Origin: Hyaloscypha bicolor E
Taxonomy: Eukaryota > Ascomycota > Leotiomycetes > Helotiales > Hyaloscyphaceae
Reading direction: 5' to 3'
Length of the DNA: 64,000 bases
Assembly (NCBI RefSeq): GCF_002865645.1
Contig: NW_020194620.1
Location: forward strand, 317,353-381,352
Under the pieces are notes generated by a model, which saw only the letters and a list, made by a program, of their open reading frames with translations, did not search any database and was not told the DNA's origin. Shown piece by piece: positions 12,401 to 24,223 of this stretch (position 1 is its first letter; every line of letters begins with the position of its first letter). Both the position numbers and the translations under genes were made by a program.

Positions 12401-13616
12401 GTTCACTTCAAGATGATGCACAAGTATACTAGTGTCTGGTGCTGCGGAGCTATAAGAAGATGTCTTTCTGAGAAAAGAATGGTCGTCGTTGATGAGGCTC
12501 AGAAGTCAACACATCTTCTAGGGTGCATAGCCAGGCTGAAGCAGGCTTGGCAAAAATCCACCATACCCTTCGTATCGCGTATTGATCCGGATCGGTCCTA
12601 GTATCGATCCTAAGTAGCCTATTCTTATAGGGTATTCTAGGGTACTTCTAGCCTACCTTAAACCTTAATCGAGAATAACTTTATAATTATCTATAAAATA
12701 TTAAAGAAATTTAGTTACGCGATTAATCTAATTCATCCTGCCTTGCTCTAGATATGGCCCGTAAGAGATTGCGATTTATTCTTATCTTAATACGGCGATT
12801 TAAGGTAAGAAGGGTAAGAGAGTTTCCGTGAGGCTCGCTTAAGCTAGCTTAAACTACCTTATCTCCAAAAGTACCTCTCATACAAATTTACTATGTGAGG
12901 TACTTATCCTAGACCTCGCTCAGGATTGATACCTGTCATCCAGTGCTTTTGCCAACTCTGGGCTGAAGCCACACTCTGCTCATTGGTCGACATAACTGCC
13001 AGCCTCACCGCCGACTTTCATGAGGCTTCGAGATAGGAACAAATCATCGTTCTGAACTCTCCACAGCTAAATCGACGAGTTCGTCATTCCCATGCACAAT
13101 ATTGCAGATGTTCTACAAGACGCATCATATTCTGGAGGGTCCGAGGGAGTGTTCCACATTGTGTGGGAGTCATACCTTCGAATTAGCTTTCCGGGTAATC
13201 TTCGTAATACCACCGAACCTCAAGAACTCCAAGAGAGGTCAAGTTCCCGGAAAAGAGGAAAAGAGGGTGTTCCCTCTGAATGAATGAATACGCTAGACTG
13301 ATTTCAAGGATTTTTGTGCTAGTGGGGCTGAAGGTAAGCAGCCCCTTTCTCAAGAGAGCTCTTTCCCTCGACTTTGGCGTGGATAAAGCACTAACAAAAG
13401 GAGAGCAAGTCGCCTTTCTGTCTAATCACTTACAAATCAAAGAAATTCAATTTGCTTTTGAGTAGTTTCGCACAAGTAATTGTCCGATTCCGCAGCAATC
13501 ACCTACCGGGTAGAGATGGACTGCTTTATAAGAGTCAGAACGCTTTCTGGCATGTTAGCCATCTCGATTCTGTCCCACAGCCTTTACCACCCAGCTTGGA
13601 AATACCAAGGACAATC
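12401..13616. other. Intergenic; no recognisable gene
   Basis: Upstream region of the broken NLR and of the NmrA-like pseudogene. The part at about 12600-12910 is moderately AT-biased with TA-rich, RIP-like wording and may be an old short element, but I found no convincing terminal repeats. Short frames at 13092-13480 have no recognisable domain or splice structure. Confidence 0.5.
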
Positions 13617-14714
13617 ATGTCGAAGAGAATTGCAATCATCAGCGCCACAGGTATTCAGGTGCGCACTCCTGTCCTACCCCTGTTCATATGGACATGTGCT
13701 AAAGAGATCATGGGTCGTCTATCGCCCACACATTCCTCGACTTTACAGTATGGCAAGTTAGGAGCATCACATGTAGCCCATCAAGTGAAATCGCTTAAGC
13801 TTTATCCGAAAAACGAGTCAAGACTGTCAAAGGCAACCTCGGTGACAAGGCTACGCTCTTTGCGGCCTTGAACGGCGCCACCATTATCTTCTCTAACACC
13901 GATTTTGTCTTCTGCTTGCATGAAGCATTGACGTCCGGAGACTCCTTGTCTGGCCGTACCCCAAACTACTATACATTCGGCCGTGATTTCGCAAGGAATC
14001 AACGTCGCAGAAGCCGCTGCCTCGCCAACTGCTATAATGACTTTTGAGCGTTTCGTGTTCGCATTTTTGAGCGATGCCCGCAAGTGGAGCGGTAGCAAAT
14101 ACGCTACCGCCCATCACTATAATTCCAAAGCAGAGATGATCCGCGTGATTCAGACTCGGTTCTCGGAGCTCGCGCAAGGATGAGTACTCTGCAAATCGAA
14201 CACTACGTCACGAATTGGAAAGCCTTCCCCTCTACGGCGTTGCAGAAACAAGAGGATGGAGGATTCCCCGCCCTGCATCCTCTATCTGCTCACATTAAAC
14301 CCCTTTCGTGGTCACGTATCAAGATACGGGTTCCTTCGTCAAAGCTCTCGTTGATCTACCTGCTGGAAAAGATCTCCTCGGGGTGTTGCAGACATTGACT
14401 TGGCCGAAATGGATGAAGCAGTGAGTAGAGATTCTTGGGGTGAATGCGGGTTTAAGCAGGTTACTGTAGATGAGTACTTCAGAGGCGCTCTGAAACCTTT
14501 GCAGGATGAATTGCAGGATACTTAGGATTATGTTGAGGAGTTTGTATCTACTGGGCGAGATCCGGATGTGTCGGTGCCTGAACAAGTTAGCTGCATGAGA
14601 TCAAGTTTGCATGGTTATGGCGCTGAAAATGCACAGCTTGAAATCAAGATTCCGGTCACGTCTATGGAAGAGTATATCATCAGCGAGGACGAGCCACCAG
14701 TTTTGGATTCCTAG
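13617..14714 (+). pseudogene. NmrA-like family protein, decayed
   Basis: Plus-strand ATG at 13617 opens with MSKRIAIISATG, the N-terminal Rossmann strand of NmrA-like NAD(P)-binding regulators/reductases. Family pieces then follow in the right order but in different frames: VKTVKGNLGDKATLFAAL and FSNTDF (about 13820-13910), GINVAEAAAS and ERFVFAFLSDARKWS (about 13990-14095), STLQIEHYVTNW (about 14185-14220), DTGSFVKALVDLPAGKDLLG (about 14325-14385), then WPKWMKQ-stop, LGVNAGFKQVTVDEYF and a C-terminal IPVTSMEEYI, ending at TAG 14712-14714. At least one frameshift lies in the first half, the segment after the glycine motif is lost, and in-frame TGA (about 14419) and TAG (about 14523) sit where Trp/Gln are expected. 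Short family introns cannot explain the stops. Confidence 0.8.
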
Positions 14715-15171
14715 ATCGGGGATGCGCAGTAGTACCCAGCTGTGAGGACAGTCGTCTCATAACTTCCCAAAACTCTTGGGATTTTTTTCGTATTTCAATG
14801 AAGAAATTCATAATGAGACACCACGTCAATGAACTTTGAGTTTCCAAAACTTTGCTATGAAGGGAAGAGACCAAGAACGAAGGTTAGCTGCTCCATGGCC
14901 CCCCTAAAACACCCCAGCAAATGAACCATAATCAGTGAAGGAAAGTGGTCCTGTCACAAAAACTTAGAGATATTCGGTTAGTTTTAATTCCTGTTTCCTC
15001 CATTCTTTTCATTACTCAGCATCTTGTTATTGGTTTCTTTGAATTGCTCTAGCCCCTCATTTCCTGTCGCATGTCAAGGCCATAAATCTCAATATTCAAA
15101 CCAGACCTATCATAAAACGAAATAATCATAAGGTATAGACAATGACGAAAGTATCGATTTCTCCGTCATAT
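14715..15171. other. Intergenic, convergent 3' ends
   Basis: Spacer of 457 bp between the NmrA-like relic (plus) and the glycosyltransferase (minus). I see no gene, repeat or RNA in it. Confidence 0.5.
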
Positions 15172-17004
15172 CTAAACCGCTGCCAACTCTCTAATAGCCC
15201 AATCCGCCCTTCCATCCCTCTCGTCTCTCAACTTAATCGCAATACTTTCCGCATGTTTTCTCAATTTTGCTCCTTCGGTTCCCCTAGCCTTAGACAAAAC
15301 ATCCTCCATCTCCCTCTCCACCTCCCCGATCTCTCCCTTAATCTCCCCACCTCCCCTTCTCGGCGGGCCCCTCGCCTCACCCATCCTAGTCTGCAATAGT
15401 TCAAACGCAATCGGTTCATCCCTCGTGCTTAGCAAGGCCGCATTCATAAACTGATCACTATGGCTCATCGGCCAACAAATTAACGGTACACCTTGGGCCA
15501 GAGACTCAGAGATCGAGTTCCAGCCCGCATGTGTGAGGAACCAGCCCGTACTTGGATGCTGCAGGATCCCGCGTTGATCGGCCCAGCCACAGTGGATTAG
15601 GCCGGCGCCGGATTGGTTGATACGAGAGATTGTGTCAGAAGGGAGATGGTCTTTGGCCATTTGTCCACCAAGCACAAAAATAAATGGGAACTTGAGTTTT
15701 TCGAGGGTGGAGAGGAGGGCGGTGACGTATCCTGGGGTGGTGATGGGGAAGAAGTGTGATCTAAGCTTTCCATCAATACCCAGTCTTCACCGAATCAAGA
15801 ATGAAAAGGGAGAGAGGGGGGCGACATACCCAAAACTAATATAAAGTACTGAATTTTTCTCATTCTTATCTAAGAATCCTCGAATCTCATCGTCTTTAAT
15901 AACGATGCCTTTCTTCCACCCAAAAGGAGCGACTTGGATACCCACCGGATACGGTTTCTTGAATTCTGTCCAAGCTTCCAAGACCGGTCCTTCGAGGGCG
16001 TAAGAGGAAGAGAGGATAGTACCGTCCGTGTTAGCGGCCAATTTGATCATCTCCGCAATCTGGATCAGAATTCCTGCTTCATTTAGCACGCTTAACCCTA
16101 AACACGAATCACTCAGAAGAGAATGGGGGATATACCAGGCGGCATGGGAACGTTATAGCCTTCCCTCTCATAGTCGAAAATTTCTTTGACGCCTGGGACG
16201 CGGATCACGGTTCCGTTAAGTTTATCTGTGCCGTTCTTCGCGAGTACAACCTATTTCTCTCATTAGCACTGACTCTTCCAATGTCGCAAACCCATTGCAG
16301 TTCCGATGGTAGGGGACTGACAGCTTCAACTATCTGCGTCCTGTCCCTCCCTTTCCTCAGTTCCTCATCTGAGCATATTCTTTCAACTGCTGTCTCATAA
16401 TCGCTGATACCACACTTCGCAGAAGGCGCAAAGAACCCAAACATAGACGAGGCGCCTTGCGTGATATGCATGAGTGTCTTTACATTTGGTCCGGCGATTT
16501 TGTTCGCTTGTGGCAGGATGAGGTTCGTGCCGTAAACGTCGAACACCATTGCAGTTGGGTAGGGAAGACTAGAAGATGGGGAACAGAGGTCGGTGAGAGT
16601 GGAGAGGAAGAGAGAGTGAGTTTCTTGCATGGCGACTAGCATCGGATTGCCTTTGGAAGGGTCGGGTCTGCAACCAAAAGTCGAATTAATGATGCATTTT
16701 TTGAGGCACTGACATGTTTTCTGAGAGGAACTTACACTTTGGCTCCTGCAAAAAGGACACGCAGGCGATCTCGGTGGAGATCTGGGTATAGGGCATAGTC
16801 TGCCTCGAGTTTGTTCTCTGTAGTGAAGGTCAATAAGAAGGTGAATTCGGATGAGAGCAAGAACTTACGGATCAGGGCATGAGTTATGACGGTTATGAGG
16901 AGAGACGGGTTGAGTTGTAGCATTCTGTTGATGAGGGCGTTGGCGCTAGTTAAATGGCCCCATGCTGCAGCCAGGTACCAGATGTGGTGTTGTTTGTAAG
17001 ACAT
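15172..17004 (-). CDS. UDP-glycosyltransferase (GT1 family)
   Basis: Six exons: 17004-16869, 16817-16736, 16667-16292, 16250-16136, 16097-15830 and 15760-15172, summing to 521 codons plus stop with all phases consistent. Start at MSYKQHHIWYLAAAWGHLTS, whose WGH is the usual N-terminal acceptor-site His region. The donor-binding C-terminal half carries the signature LQHPSTGWFLTHAGWNS, then ESLAQGVPLICWPMSHSDQF, which in GT1 enzymes contacts UDP-sugar. Also visible: VIRVPGVKEIFDYE before the linker and SVLYISFG at the start of the C-domain. Such enzymes conjugate sugars to small lipophilic metabolites or xenobiotics; the acceptor cannot be told from sequence. One donor is GTTTGC and one intron is only 38 nt, so these two junctions (near 16291 and 16135) are the least certain. 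The co-oriented hydrolase upstream may act with it. Confidence 0.9.
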
Positions 17005-17421
17005 GGTAGTTTTCGGGCTCCTAGGAGTTAGCGAAAAATAATGATCGATATTCCTTGTGGTGAAATGATATTGGAAGAAAGTATAGAATTCAAATTGCAT
17101 CGGACTTGGTTTATATCATACCTTGACTGGTTTCAAGCTTGAAGATGAAGTCAGCAGTAGTGAGAATAAGTCGCCGAGCAAGGATTCCGAGGCTGACAAG
17201 TCTCCGAGTCTAACCTCTGACTGTCCACACTCCACAAAATCGAATTTTCCAACGACGAGAATATAACACGCAATAAGCTGCGAGACTTCGATATTACTTG
17301 ATGAGTGATTCCATAAAGCACTAACTTTCATTCTTGATCATTTGTCGATCATCATCCGTAGCAGAATATACGTGCGAACCAGATCCAATCTTAAATTTCC
17401 TAACTCTACTGTTGTCACTTG
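17005..17421. promoter_or_regulatory. Spacer/promoter upstream of the glycosyltransferase
   Basis: About 417 bp between the hydrolase stop and the glycosyltransferase start. A 71-codon minus frame (17116-17331) has no domain and is probably chance. No clear TATA or operator was recognised. Confidence 0.4.
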
Positions 17422-18000
17422 CTAGTATCCTAAATCCTTCCATACTTTCTCCGTTGTTGTAATTTTGGCATAAGGCGCCAACATCCACATCGCCGCGTTA
17501 TGTGTATTCTCCGCCCCCACATTCCTCCCCTCATAATCCTCCATCCCATAACTAGCACACGCATCCACAACAACAAACATCTTATATCCCAAATCATCCC
17601 CCTGCCTCACGGTGGAATTAATACACTGCGAGCCATCCATGCCAATCACCACGGTTTTCCTATGTCCATAGCTATTAATCGCCTCCGGCAGTCCTTTCGC
17701 AAAGAACGCACTACCTGTGTGCTTGACGAAAACTTTCTCATCACCTTCCGGCGCGGCGCTATTGTGGATTGCAAACGTCTTAGGATATGCGGCGTTAATG
17801 GGGTTCTTGGGCTCATTGAACGCATCGTGTTGGATGTGGAGGATTGGCCAGTTCTTAGAGCGCCAGGTTTTGAGAAGGTGTTTGACATTTTCGATGAGGT
17901 TGGGAGTTGAGCGGGGACCCCATTCTGGATCGCCTTCTACAAGCCCGTGCTGCAGGTCGATGACGAGGAGGATTGGGGGTTGGTGGGATTCTGTTGCCAT
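17422..18000 (-). CDS. Isochorismatase-like cysteine hydrolase
   Basis: Single-exon gene of 192 codons plus stop, starting MATESHQPPILLVIDLQHGL. The cysteine-hydrolase triad of this family is present: Asp15 in LLVIDLQ, Lys93 in VFVKHTGSAFF and Cys126 in GMDGSQCINST, the last preceded by the usual small-residue turn. Length fits the family (about 180-200). Family members hydrolyse isochorismate, nicotinamide or other amides; substrate cannot be assigned here. A secreted salicylate-lowering role is known for some fungal isochorismatases, but there is no signal peptide here, so the enzyme is presumably cytosolic. It lies 417 bp upstream of, and on the same strand as, the glycosyltransferase. Confidence 0.9.
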   Translation of the reverse strand: MATESHQPPILLVIDLQHGLVEGDPEWGPRSTPNLIENVKHLLKTWRSKNWPILHIQHDAFNEPKNPINAAYPKTFAIHNSAAPEGDEKVFVKHTGSAFFAKGLPEAINSYGHRKTVVIGMDGSQCINSTVRQGDDLGYKMFVVVDACASYGMEDYEGRNVGAENTHNAAMWMLAPYAKITTTEKVWKDLGY

Positions 18001-18182
18001 TTTTATGGGTGGAGAGGGAGAGAGATAGTTGGGGACGTGGCGAGTTTAAGGGCGCGTTGGGCGTGGTGCAAAGTTACCCCGCACTACCCCTGGATTACTG
18101 AGCAGTCGCGGTATCAGGTGCTGATCGGATGGAACGCGATACTGCAGCTGGAAGGTGCTAATTCCGTTCTATTAATAACATG

Positions 18183-18567
18183 ATTGGGTAAACCCAATCC
18201 ATGGCCTTTAACTTCTCTACGGTACAATTAATTATCATATTACTTTTTTTAATTATTTAGCCTCTGGGCCCCCGCTCGACTACTCTTGGACTGCCTATAA
18301 GAGACTGTCTCATGGGACCTGCAAGCGCTATACTTTACTCTTTTGTTATCTCTTTATTTCGAGAAATTAAACCCCTATTAATATAAGCTCTAATAACGTG
18401 TAAACTATTCCCCTAAGAGTTCTTTATATAGATTTATAAAAGAAATTAGATATATGTTTAATAAGTATTATATTTATAATAAATATAAAAAAAGTAAAAA
18501 ATTAATTTTTAAAGATTATAACTCTAGTATTATTAGGAAAAATACAAATAAAGTTCTATAATAGAAC

Positions 18568-18599
<32 letters not shown>

Positions 18600-19190
18600 T
18601 TAAGTAATAGTAATAGCTTAAAATTTAATTAATTATAATATATATTATATTATATTAAATAAAAAACCTTAGTTTCTAATTCTTACTTTTATAATAAAAT
18701 AATTAAGAATAATTCTTTAAATATATAGTTTATAATAGGATTTTAAGAAAGATTTATATATATCTAATTATATAAACTTTTTTTTAAAAAAAATCTTTCT
18801 TTATAAATAAGTTTCTATTTTTCTTAAAATATATTTTTAATTATAAAGTTTTTATTACTAAATTATTATTTTTATATATAAGAGATATTAATTATTTAAA
18901 TTAAGTATTATAAACTTATAATAAAATATATATATATAATTTTTAAAAAAAATATTAGTTTTATATTAATCTTTAAATATTAGTAATTTTTAACCGAATT
19001 TTTTTTCTTTATTTATAATTTAAAGTTTAATTTATTTATAAAACATTATATTAAAAAGAAAAGTATTAAAAGATATTTAATATTTATTAAGGTCTCAAAA
19101 TTATGTATTAAAAAGAAGCCATATATCTTAAATTAGTTTGTTAAGTTATATAAGATCTTATATAAGAGTTTCAAATCATATCTTCTCTAT
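18183..19190. mobile_element. AT-rich RIP-eroded relic, unidentified
   Basis: Abrupt change from normal composition at about 18185 to a block rich in TATA and almost free of CA/TG, with a (TA)n run near 18574-18600, ending abruptly at about 19190 beside the chitinase stop. Multiple stops in all frames; no protein relic or terminal repeat recognised. Confidence 0.6.
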
Positions 19191-19207
19191 CTCACTGCCT
19201 TACTACC

Positions 19208-22200
19208 TCAATCGCCACGCACGACGCCGGTCTCCTTCGGGACCTTGTGCACAGGTGTGCTTCCCGCCTTTGTAGCACCATTCGTCCCCTGTACCACAGC
19301 TGCCGTCGTAGTAACTGCAGGCGTAGACTTGTATCTATTACCCCGCCAATGAGGATGATAGAACTCTCGTCCCGACTCATCAACAAACACATCACATTTA
19401 TCGCAGTCGATTTCAGACCCGATATACTCCCCTTTCAGGCTTGCAAGTACTTCTTGCCGTTTCTGATATTGAGCACTAGCTATACTGGATGGTTGATTAA
19501 GCTGATTAGCGAAGGGTGAGGGTCGATAGCTTTGGAGTGGCCAGCCGTAGGCTGCGCTGGTGATGATACTATTTGGATGTTAGTAACTGGAATTTCTATG
19601 AGTGAGCGTGATGTTTACGGATCGTTATTCAGGACACGGAAGCCGTGGTCGGTGACGGTGCTGACGACTGGGTTGCCGCTAGGGTCATTGAATGATGCCG
19701 TTGCTGAGCACAGGTCAGTTGTTCATGTTTCTTCTCGATCGTTGCATTAAGTTTATTCACGTACCCCAGCACTCTGAGCCTGCTGTTTGCGAGTCAAACT
19801 TTATGGTGTTAGATGCATTCACGAGCGATGGAGAGGGGAATTCGTACACCATAGCGTTGGACGAAGTGGGGAGCGACATTGCTGCCTGCGAGGCGATTCG
19901 CATCCATGCCGGAGAAAGCCCATGTGATTGGCACGACTTGGTTATGTTAGCTTGTGGTATGATGACAACTTTTGTGCTACTTCTTGATGATTGCATTATT
20001 CTAGCATCTCCAAGGAAGCTGGCAGAGAACTTCGCAGCAAAGTGTGAGAGGGAGACGGGCTAGGACTTACCCGGACTAGCTGAGCTACATTTATTAGCCT
20101 TGTATGAGCTACACGGTTGGTATTGAGCGAGGAGGAACTGTCCGAAATCTGTTCCTTGTCGTCCGTTGGCAGGGCCATTCACCAAACGACAAGCCTGTGA
20201 GTTCGGGAGTCTCCCTTCAAGAAGCGAACCCATGGGGAATTCGTCTCTATTTTTTGTCAGCAGGATGCATGGAAGAAAAAAATCTTGGATCCTTACACCT
20301 GACACCTAGCAACGCCACCTATAGCAGTCTGCGCGGCTGCTTGCCAACCAGAGTGTTGGGGCGACCATAGGCTTTTCATGTAGTTTGAATCGGCCAGTCG
20401 ACCTGCTCAATAGTCAATATAAACAGGTTTTTTCTTGTTTTCTTTTTTCTGTTTAACTTGCCTCCGTAATGATATACAGTATTTCCTGAACGACAAAGTC
20501 AGCTTCTCGGGTTGATCAAGTCCTATTAAAAGTTCTAACTTACCACCCAGCAAGTGGTCTATGGCCCATCTTTGATTGTCGCATACCTCGTCCCATCCAC
20601 CTGCAGTAGCTACCATTCTAGGACGGGTGTTAGTGCTCAATTTCACGAATTGAAGTAGTTCACTTACCCATAGACACATGTATACGTGACGCTGCAGTCG
20701 CATGATGTCGCATCACTCGTGCTAGGATACGTTGCAATGGCCCATCTGAACGGTAATTCAATCAGCAGAAGTCGTTAAAGACCGAATCAGAGTACCCACT
20801 GCCCATAAGCGGTCTTGGATCCTCCAGTATTACCGGTCTTAGGATTCTTCGGATTTGGTCCACCCTGAGGCCCACTCGCAGGCCTTTTGTTACGGAGGAC
20901 CATAGCATGTGAAGCTACGCCAATAGCAACTGCGCCCACTGTTGCGCTACCTGCGGCGGCCTAACCAAAAACATTCGAGTCAGTACATTACCAAACGAGT
21001 CATTGGAGCGTAAGAAGCAATCTCCCAGAGACCATAAGTCACTTCATGTATATCGAATTCTCGCACTAGTGAAGCATCTTGCAAAAGAGGTTAGAGAAAA
21101 TGACTCACAGCAGCCTCGATCGTCGCAGCTGCGGCTAAAGCCAAGCAAATGACATTTGCAGCAACCTCCGCTGCGAAGGCGATTTCAGAAGCACCGAAGG
21201 TAAAGAAAGCTGCTGCTGCTGCTGCAATTGCTTCGACTGCAATCTCAGCTGCACTCAAGCAGACACGCCCAACAGCTGTATTGATTCCGCGCTTTTCGAG
21301 ACTCCGCTTTCGCTTGGATGATGTGGTTTGATCGATAAGGTCAAGGCTTCCAGTATTGGCGGTTGGGGAAGCTACAAAGCCAGAGCAACAGTAAGCCTGA
21401 AAGCCTCCATTGCACGTCTGATCTTCTATTGTACTTGTATCAGGGTCACTGCATCAAACATTAGCCGTTGTTCTAGAGCTGCATGCATGGCGGTGAGAGG
21501 TACTTGAAGTAGTGATTTGCTAGGATTAATTAGTATTCGGTTTATTATTAAATGTGTCCAAAGTGAACTTACTATTTTCTGCAATTACAATGTCCGAATC
21601 ATTGGCGCAAACTGCTGAGCAGGGCATACCAACGCCGTTCCACCCTTCCCACTGGCACTTTCCAAGAGTAGTGCCAGGGGCACAACATAAAGATTGCACG
21701 TCCGTGCCAGAGCATACAGTGTTAACAGTAGCATCCACGCCGTTATTTGCTACTTCTCCTTTGGCTTGGGTGACAGGATAGTAGGCCTAGTGCTTGTTAG
21801 TGAAGTCCAAATCAGCTATTAACACGTGCCAAGATCTCACATCGTCACAGCCTTGCCTGCACTCTGTCAGCTTTGTTGATAATCGTTATCAGCTGGAATA
21901 TCTTACCCACAAAATGACCAATAACAAGAGGTCTGGACAGCAGTTGCTGTGGTAGCTACAGCATACTGGGCTTTCAGTTCCGCTGCTTCTTCGGCCGTGT
22001 TTCCATTGGTCGCACCAATGCCAAGGAAATCCGCCATGCTGTCGCCATTGCTATTGTCCTGATCAATTGACCATATCATAGTGCCACCAAGACACTTTGT
22101 TATGTCAGTACGCCGATATCAATCTGCCGGGCACGGAAAACCTACCAGAGCATTCGCTCTCGCTAGTTTGACTTGCATGCTGTTACCATCATCGTAACTC

Positions 22201-24223
22201 ACCCACTGCGAATCACCCCAAAAGACCCAGTTGACTGCTGCTGCATCATCATACGTCGGTTCAAGTGAGTATTCATCTATGATTGCAAAGATTTCTTTAT
22301 AAAAATTCTGTCAGGCCACTCCCGAGACAGAGTGGTTTAGGCACTTACCAGCGTTCGATAATGTGCCAGCGGATGCCGTACATGCTCCAGGATCGCCTCC
22401 TGCTGAAAACATGCAGACTCCATTGGGCGTAACACATGTTTCATCCGAAAGAGTAAAGGATCTTCCATACCACCCCAAGCCAAGGGTGACCTTGTCTGGT
22501 GTAACACCGGCACGCCAAAGCAGATCAAGTCCCAGAGAAATTTCAGTCCAATTAGTGTGCGGTCTGATATAGGGTCCTGTGAACTTCGAGGTCGAATCCC
22601 AAGTTCCATGAATATCGTAACTCATGAAATTGAACCAATTCACGTAATTTTGCATCGAGGCGACATCGAATCCTTGAAGATACCAGAAAGAAGAGGGCAA
22701 TGTGGCCGTTACACCCTTGTTTGAGCCAAATTCGCTGCGCAGCTCTTTCACCAAGCTGACAAAATTGGCTGTATCGGCGGCAACACCTCCACGATCACTT
22801 GCTGCGGGGTACTTCATGATAAGTCAGCACTTTTGACGCCGCAAATGACCGTGTCAACATACCTCCCAATCGATGTCAACGCCATCAAAACCGTAGGTCT
22901 GCATGAAAGCCTTCAGAGACGAGATGAAGGCTGCCCTGTTCGAGGAAGTGCTGACCATATCACTAAAAGCTGTACGCGTATCTGGGGAATTTCCTTCGTC
23001 CTACTTGGGTGAGTATCATGTCAATATAGGTGATCGTTTTGGTGTTCATACGTTGAAAGACCATCCTCCGACGGAGACGTAAGTTTGTAGACCTCTGTAA
23101 AAATTAGATTATGCTATCAGCAAGAAGCAGATTCATAGTGCTTGGGGCATAGCGTCTCGGCTCTGGCGGGACTTACGGATAGTTCGACTTGACGGCTGTG
23201 AAGTCAGAGTACAAAGCCGCATCACCTGGGCTCATCTGCGACATCTCGAACGTTGTGGGATTGAAAAAGGCGAAGGCTACGAGTTGTCAATATTGTTACC
23301 CGGAAATTCATTAGATTCTCGAAAGGCAGACCGAAATTAATATGTGAAAGTCCAGTAAGATCAAGATCTGATGGCTTTCTGCTATCGCAAGCACGTGTAC
23401 TTGACCTGTGACCATTTAGTGTTGTGGTTCATGAAGAAATCAGATGCAGGTTGCTTTTACCAGGATTCATAGTATCCAATTGTTCGTGCGTTTACGCTAG
23501 CTCCCGAGCATGAAGGTTCGGTGACCGCGCCACAAGAGCCGTAGCCCTCTTGGCAAGGCGTAGTGCCTGTGGTGTCGCAAAAGTCCTTGCTTTTGTCAGT
23601 GTGATTCTTGTCGATTGTGTATCTTGTTTAATTATAAAGCCTTCACAATCAATTGAGAAGTCCTCTGTCACCTCCACTTTGTTTGGGAGAAATTCACGCG
23701 CTTCAGGAGAGCGGGACAGAAGAGCTGAGTTTCAGATAACTTACATCGGTTGTACCGCAAAACCCAAAGTAAGAGCAGCAAACGTTGAGCGGACAGCTCG
23801 AAGTCGCTGAGGGTGCGTATTGTCCGCATTCTGCTGTAGCGTTGCAATTCGAGAGACAAGTTGAGCTCGAGCATTCCAGAGGTGAGTAACCACAGAGGCC
23901 ATTACTTCCACAGCAGGCACCGTTAACACATGGCGTTCCAGGGGCGCTATGTAATGTCAATCCGTCGCTCTTCAAAATGCGTATTCTCAGAAAACGCACC
24001 ATGTCCCCGTCGGTAGTGTTGATGCTTGGCGCTTTGCCAGATTTTGATCGTTACCACCACCTAAGGCTATTATCAAAGGATTTACCGTCCTTCCTGTGGT
24101 ATTAACGAAAATAGGGGTAGAATCTGAATGCTTCATGTACAGCGGGGGATAGAGCGAAACATTCTTAGCAGTCACAAGTGCAATTAGCACCAGCAACAAG
24201 AACTTTGACGTGAAAGCACTCAT
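19208..24223 (-). CDS. Secreted GH18 chitinase with hevein-type domain, killer-toxin-like (subgroup C)
   Basis: Start [20 protein letters not shown] is a signal peptide. I infer 22 exons: 24223-24000, 23946-23745, 23585-23461, 23405-23332, 23276-23177, 23094-23052, 23000-22863, 22811-22349, 22276-22146, 22094-21907, 21856-21841, 21786-21573, 21519-21504, 21448-21109, 20960-20800, 20745-20668, 20617-20544, 20402-20297, 20246-20071, about 19968 (or 19950)-19765, 19703-19619, 19568-19208; frame is kept, about 1170 residues. After a cysteine-rich ChtBD1-type region ([15 protein letters not shown]) comes GH18 with DGVDIDWE, catalytic Glu302, and MSYD downstream. The long C-terminal half has Cys-rich motifs, an Ala-rich segment, [13 protein letters not shown] dibasic sites and a final Cys-x2-Cys domain. 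In this group chitin is cleaved outside the cell; roles in fungal-fungal attack or self-wall work are inferred. The start of exon 20 is ambiguous; exons of 16 nt are unusual but needed. Confidence 0.88.

Noticed and set aside
12600..12910. Short TIR element between the NLR and NmrA relic
   Set aside because: Both edges have GATC-type wording, but no inverted match longer than chance was seen.
17116..17331. 71-codon minus frame in the UGT promoter
   Set aside because: No recognisable feature; the real start of the UGT is supported by family N-terminal residues at 17004.
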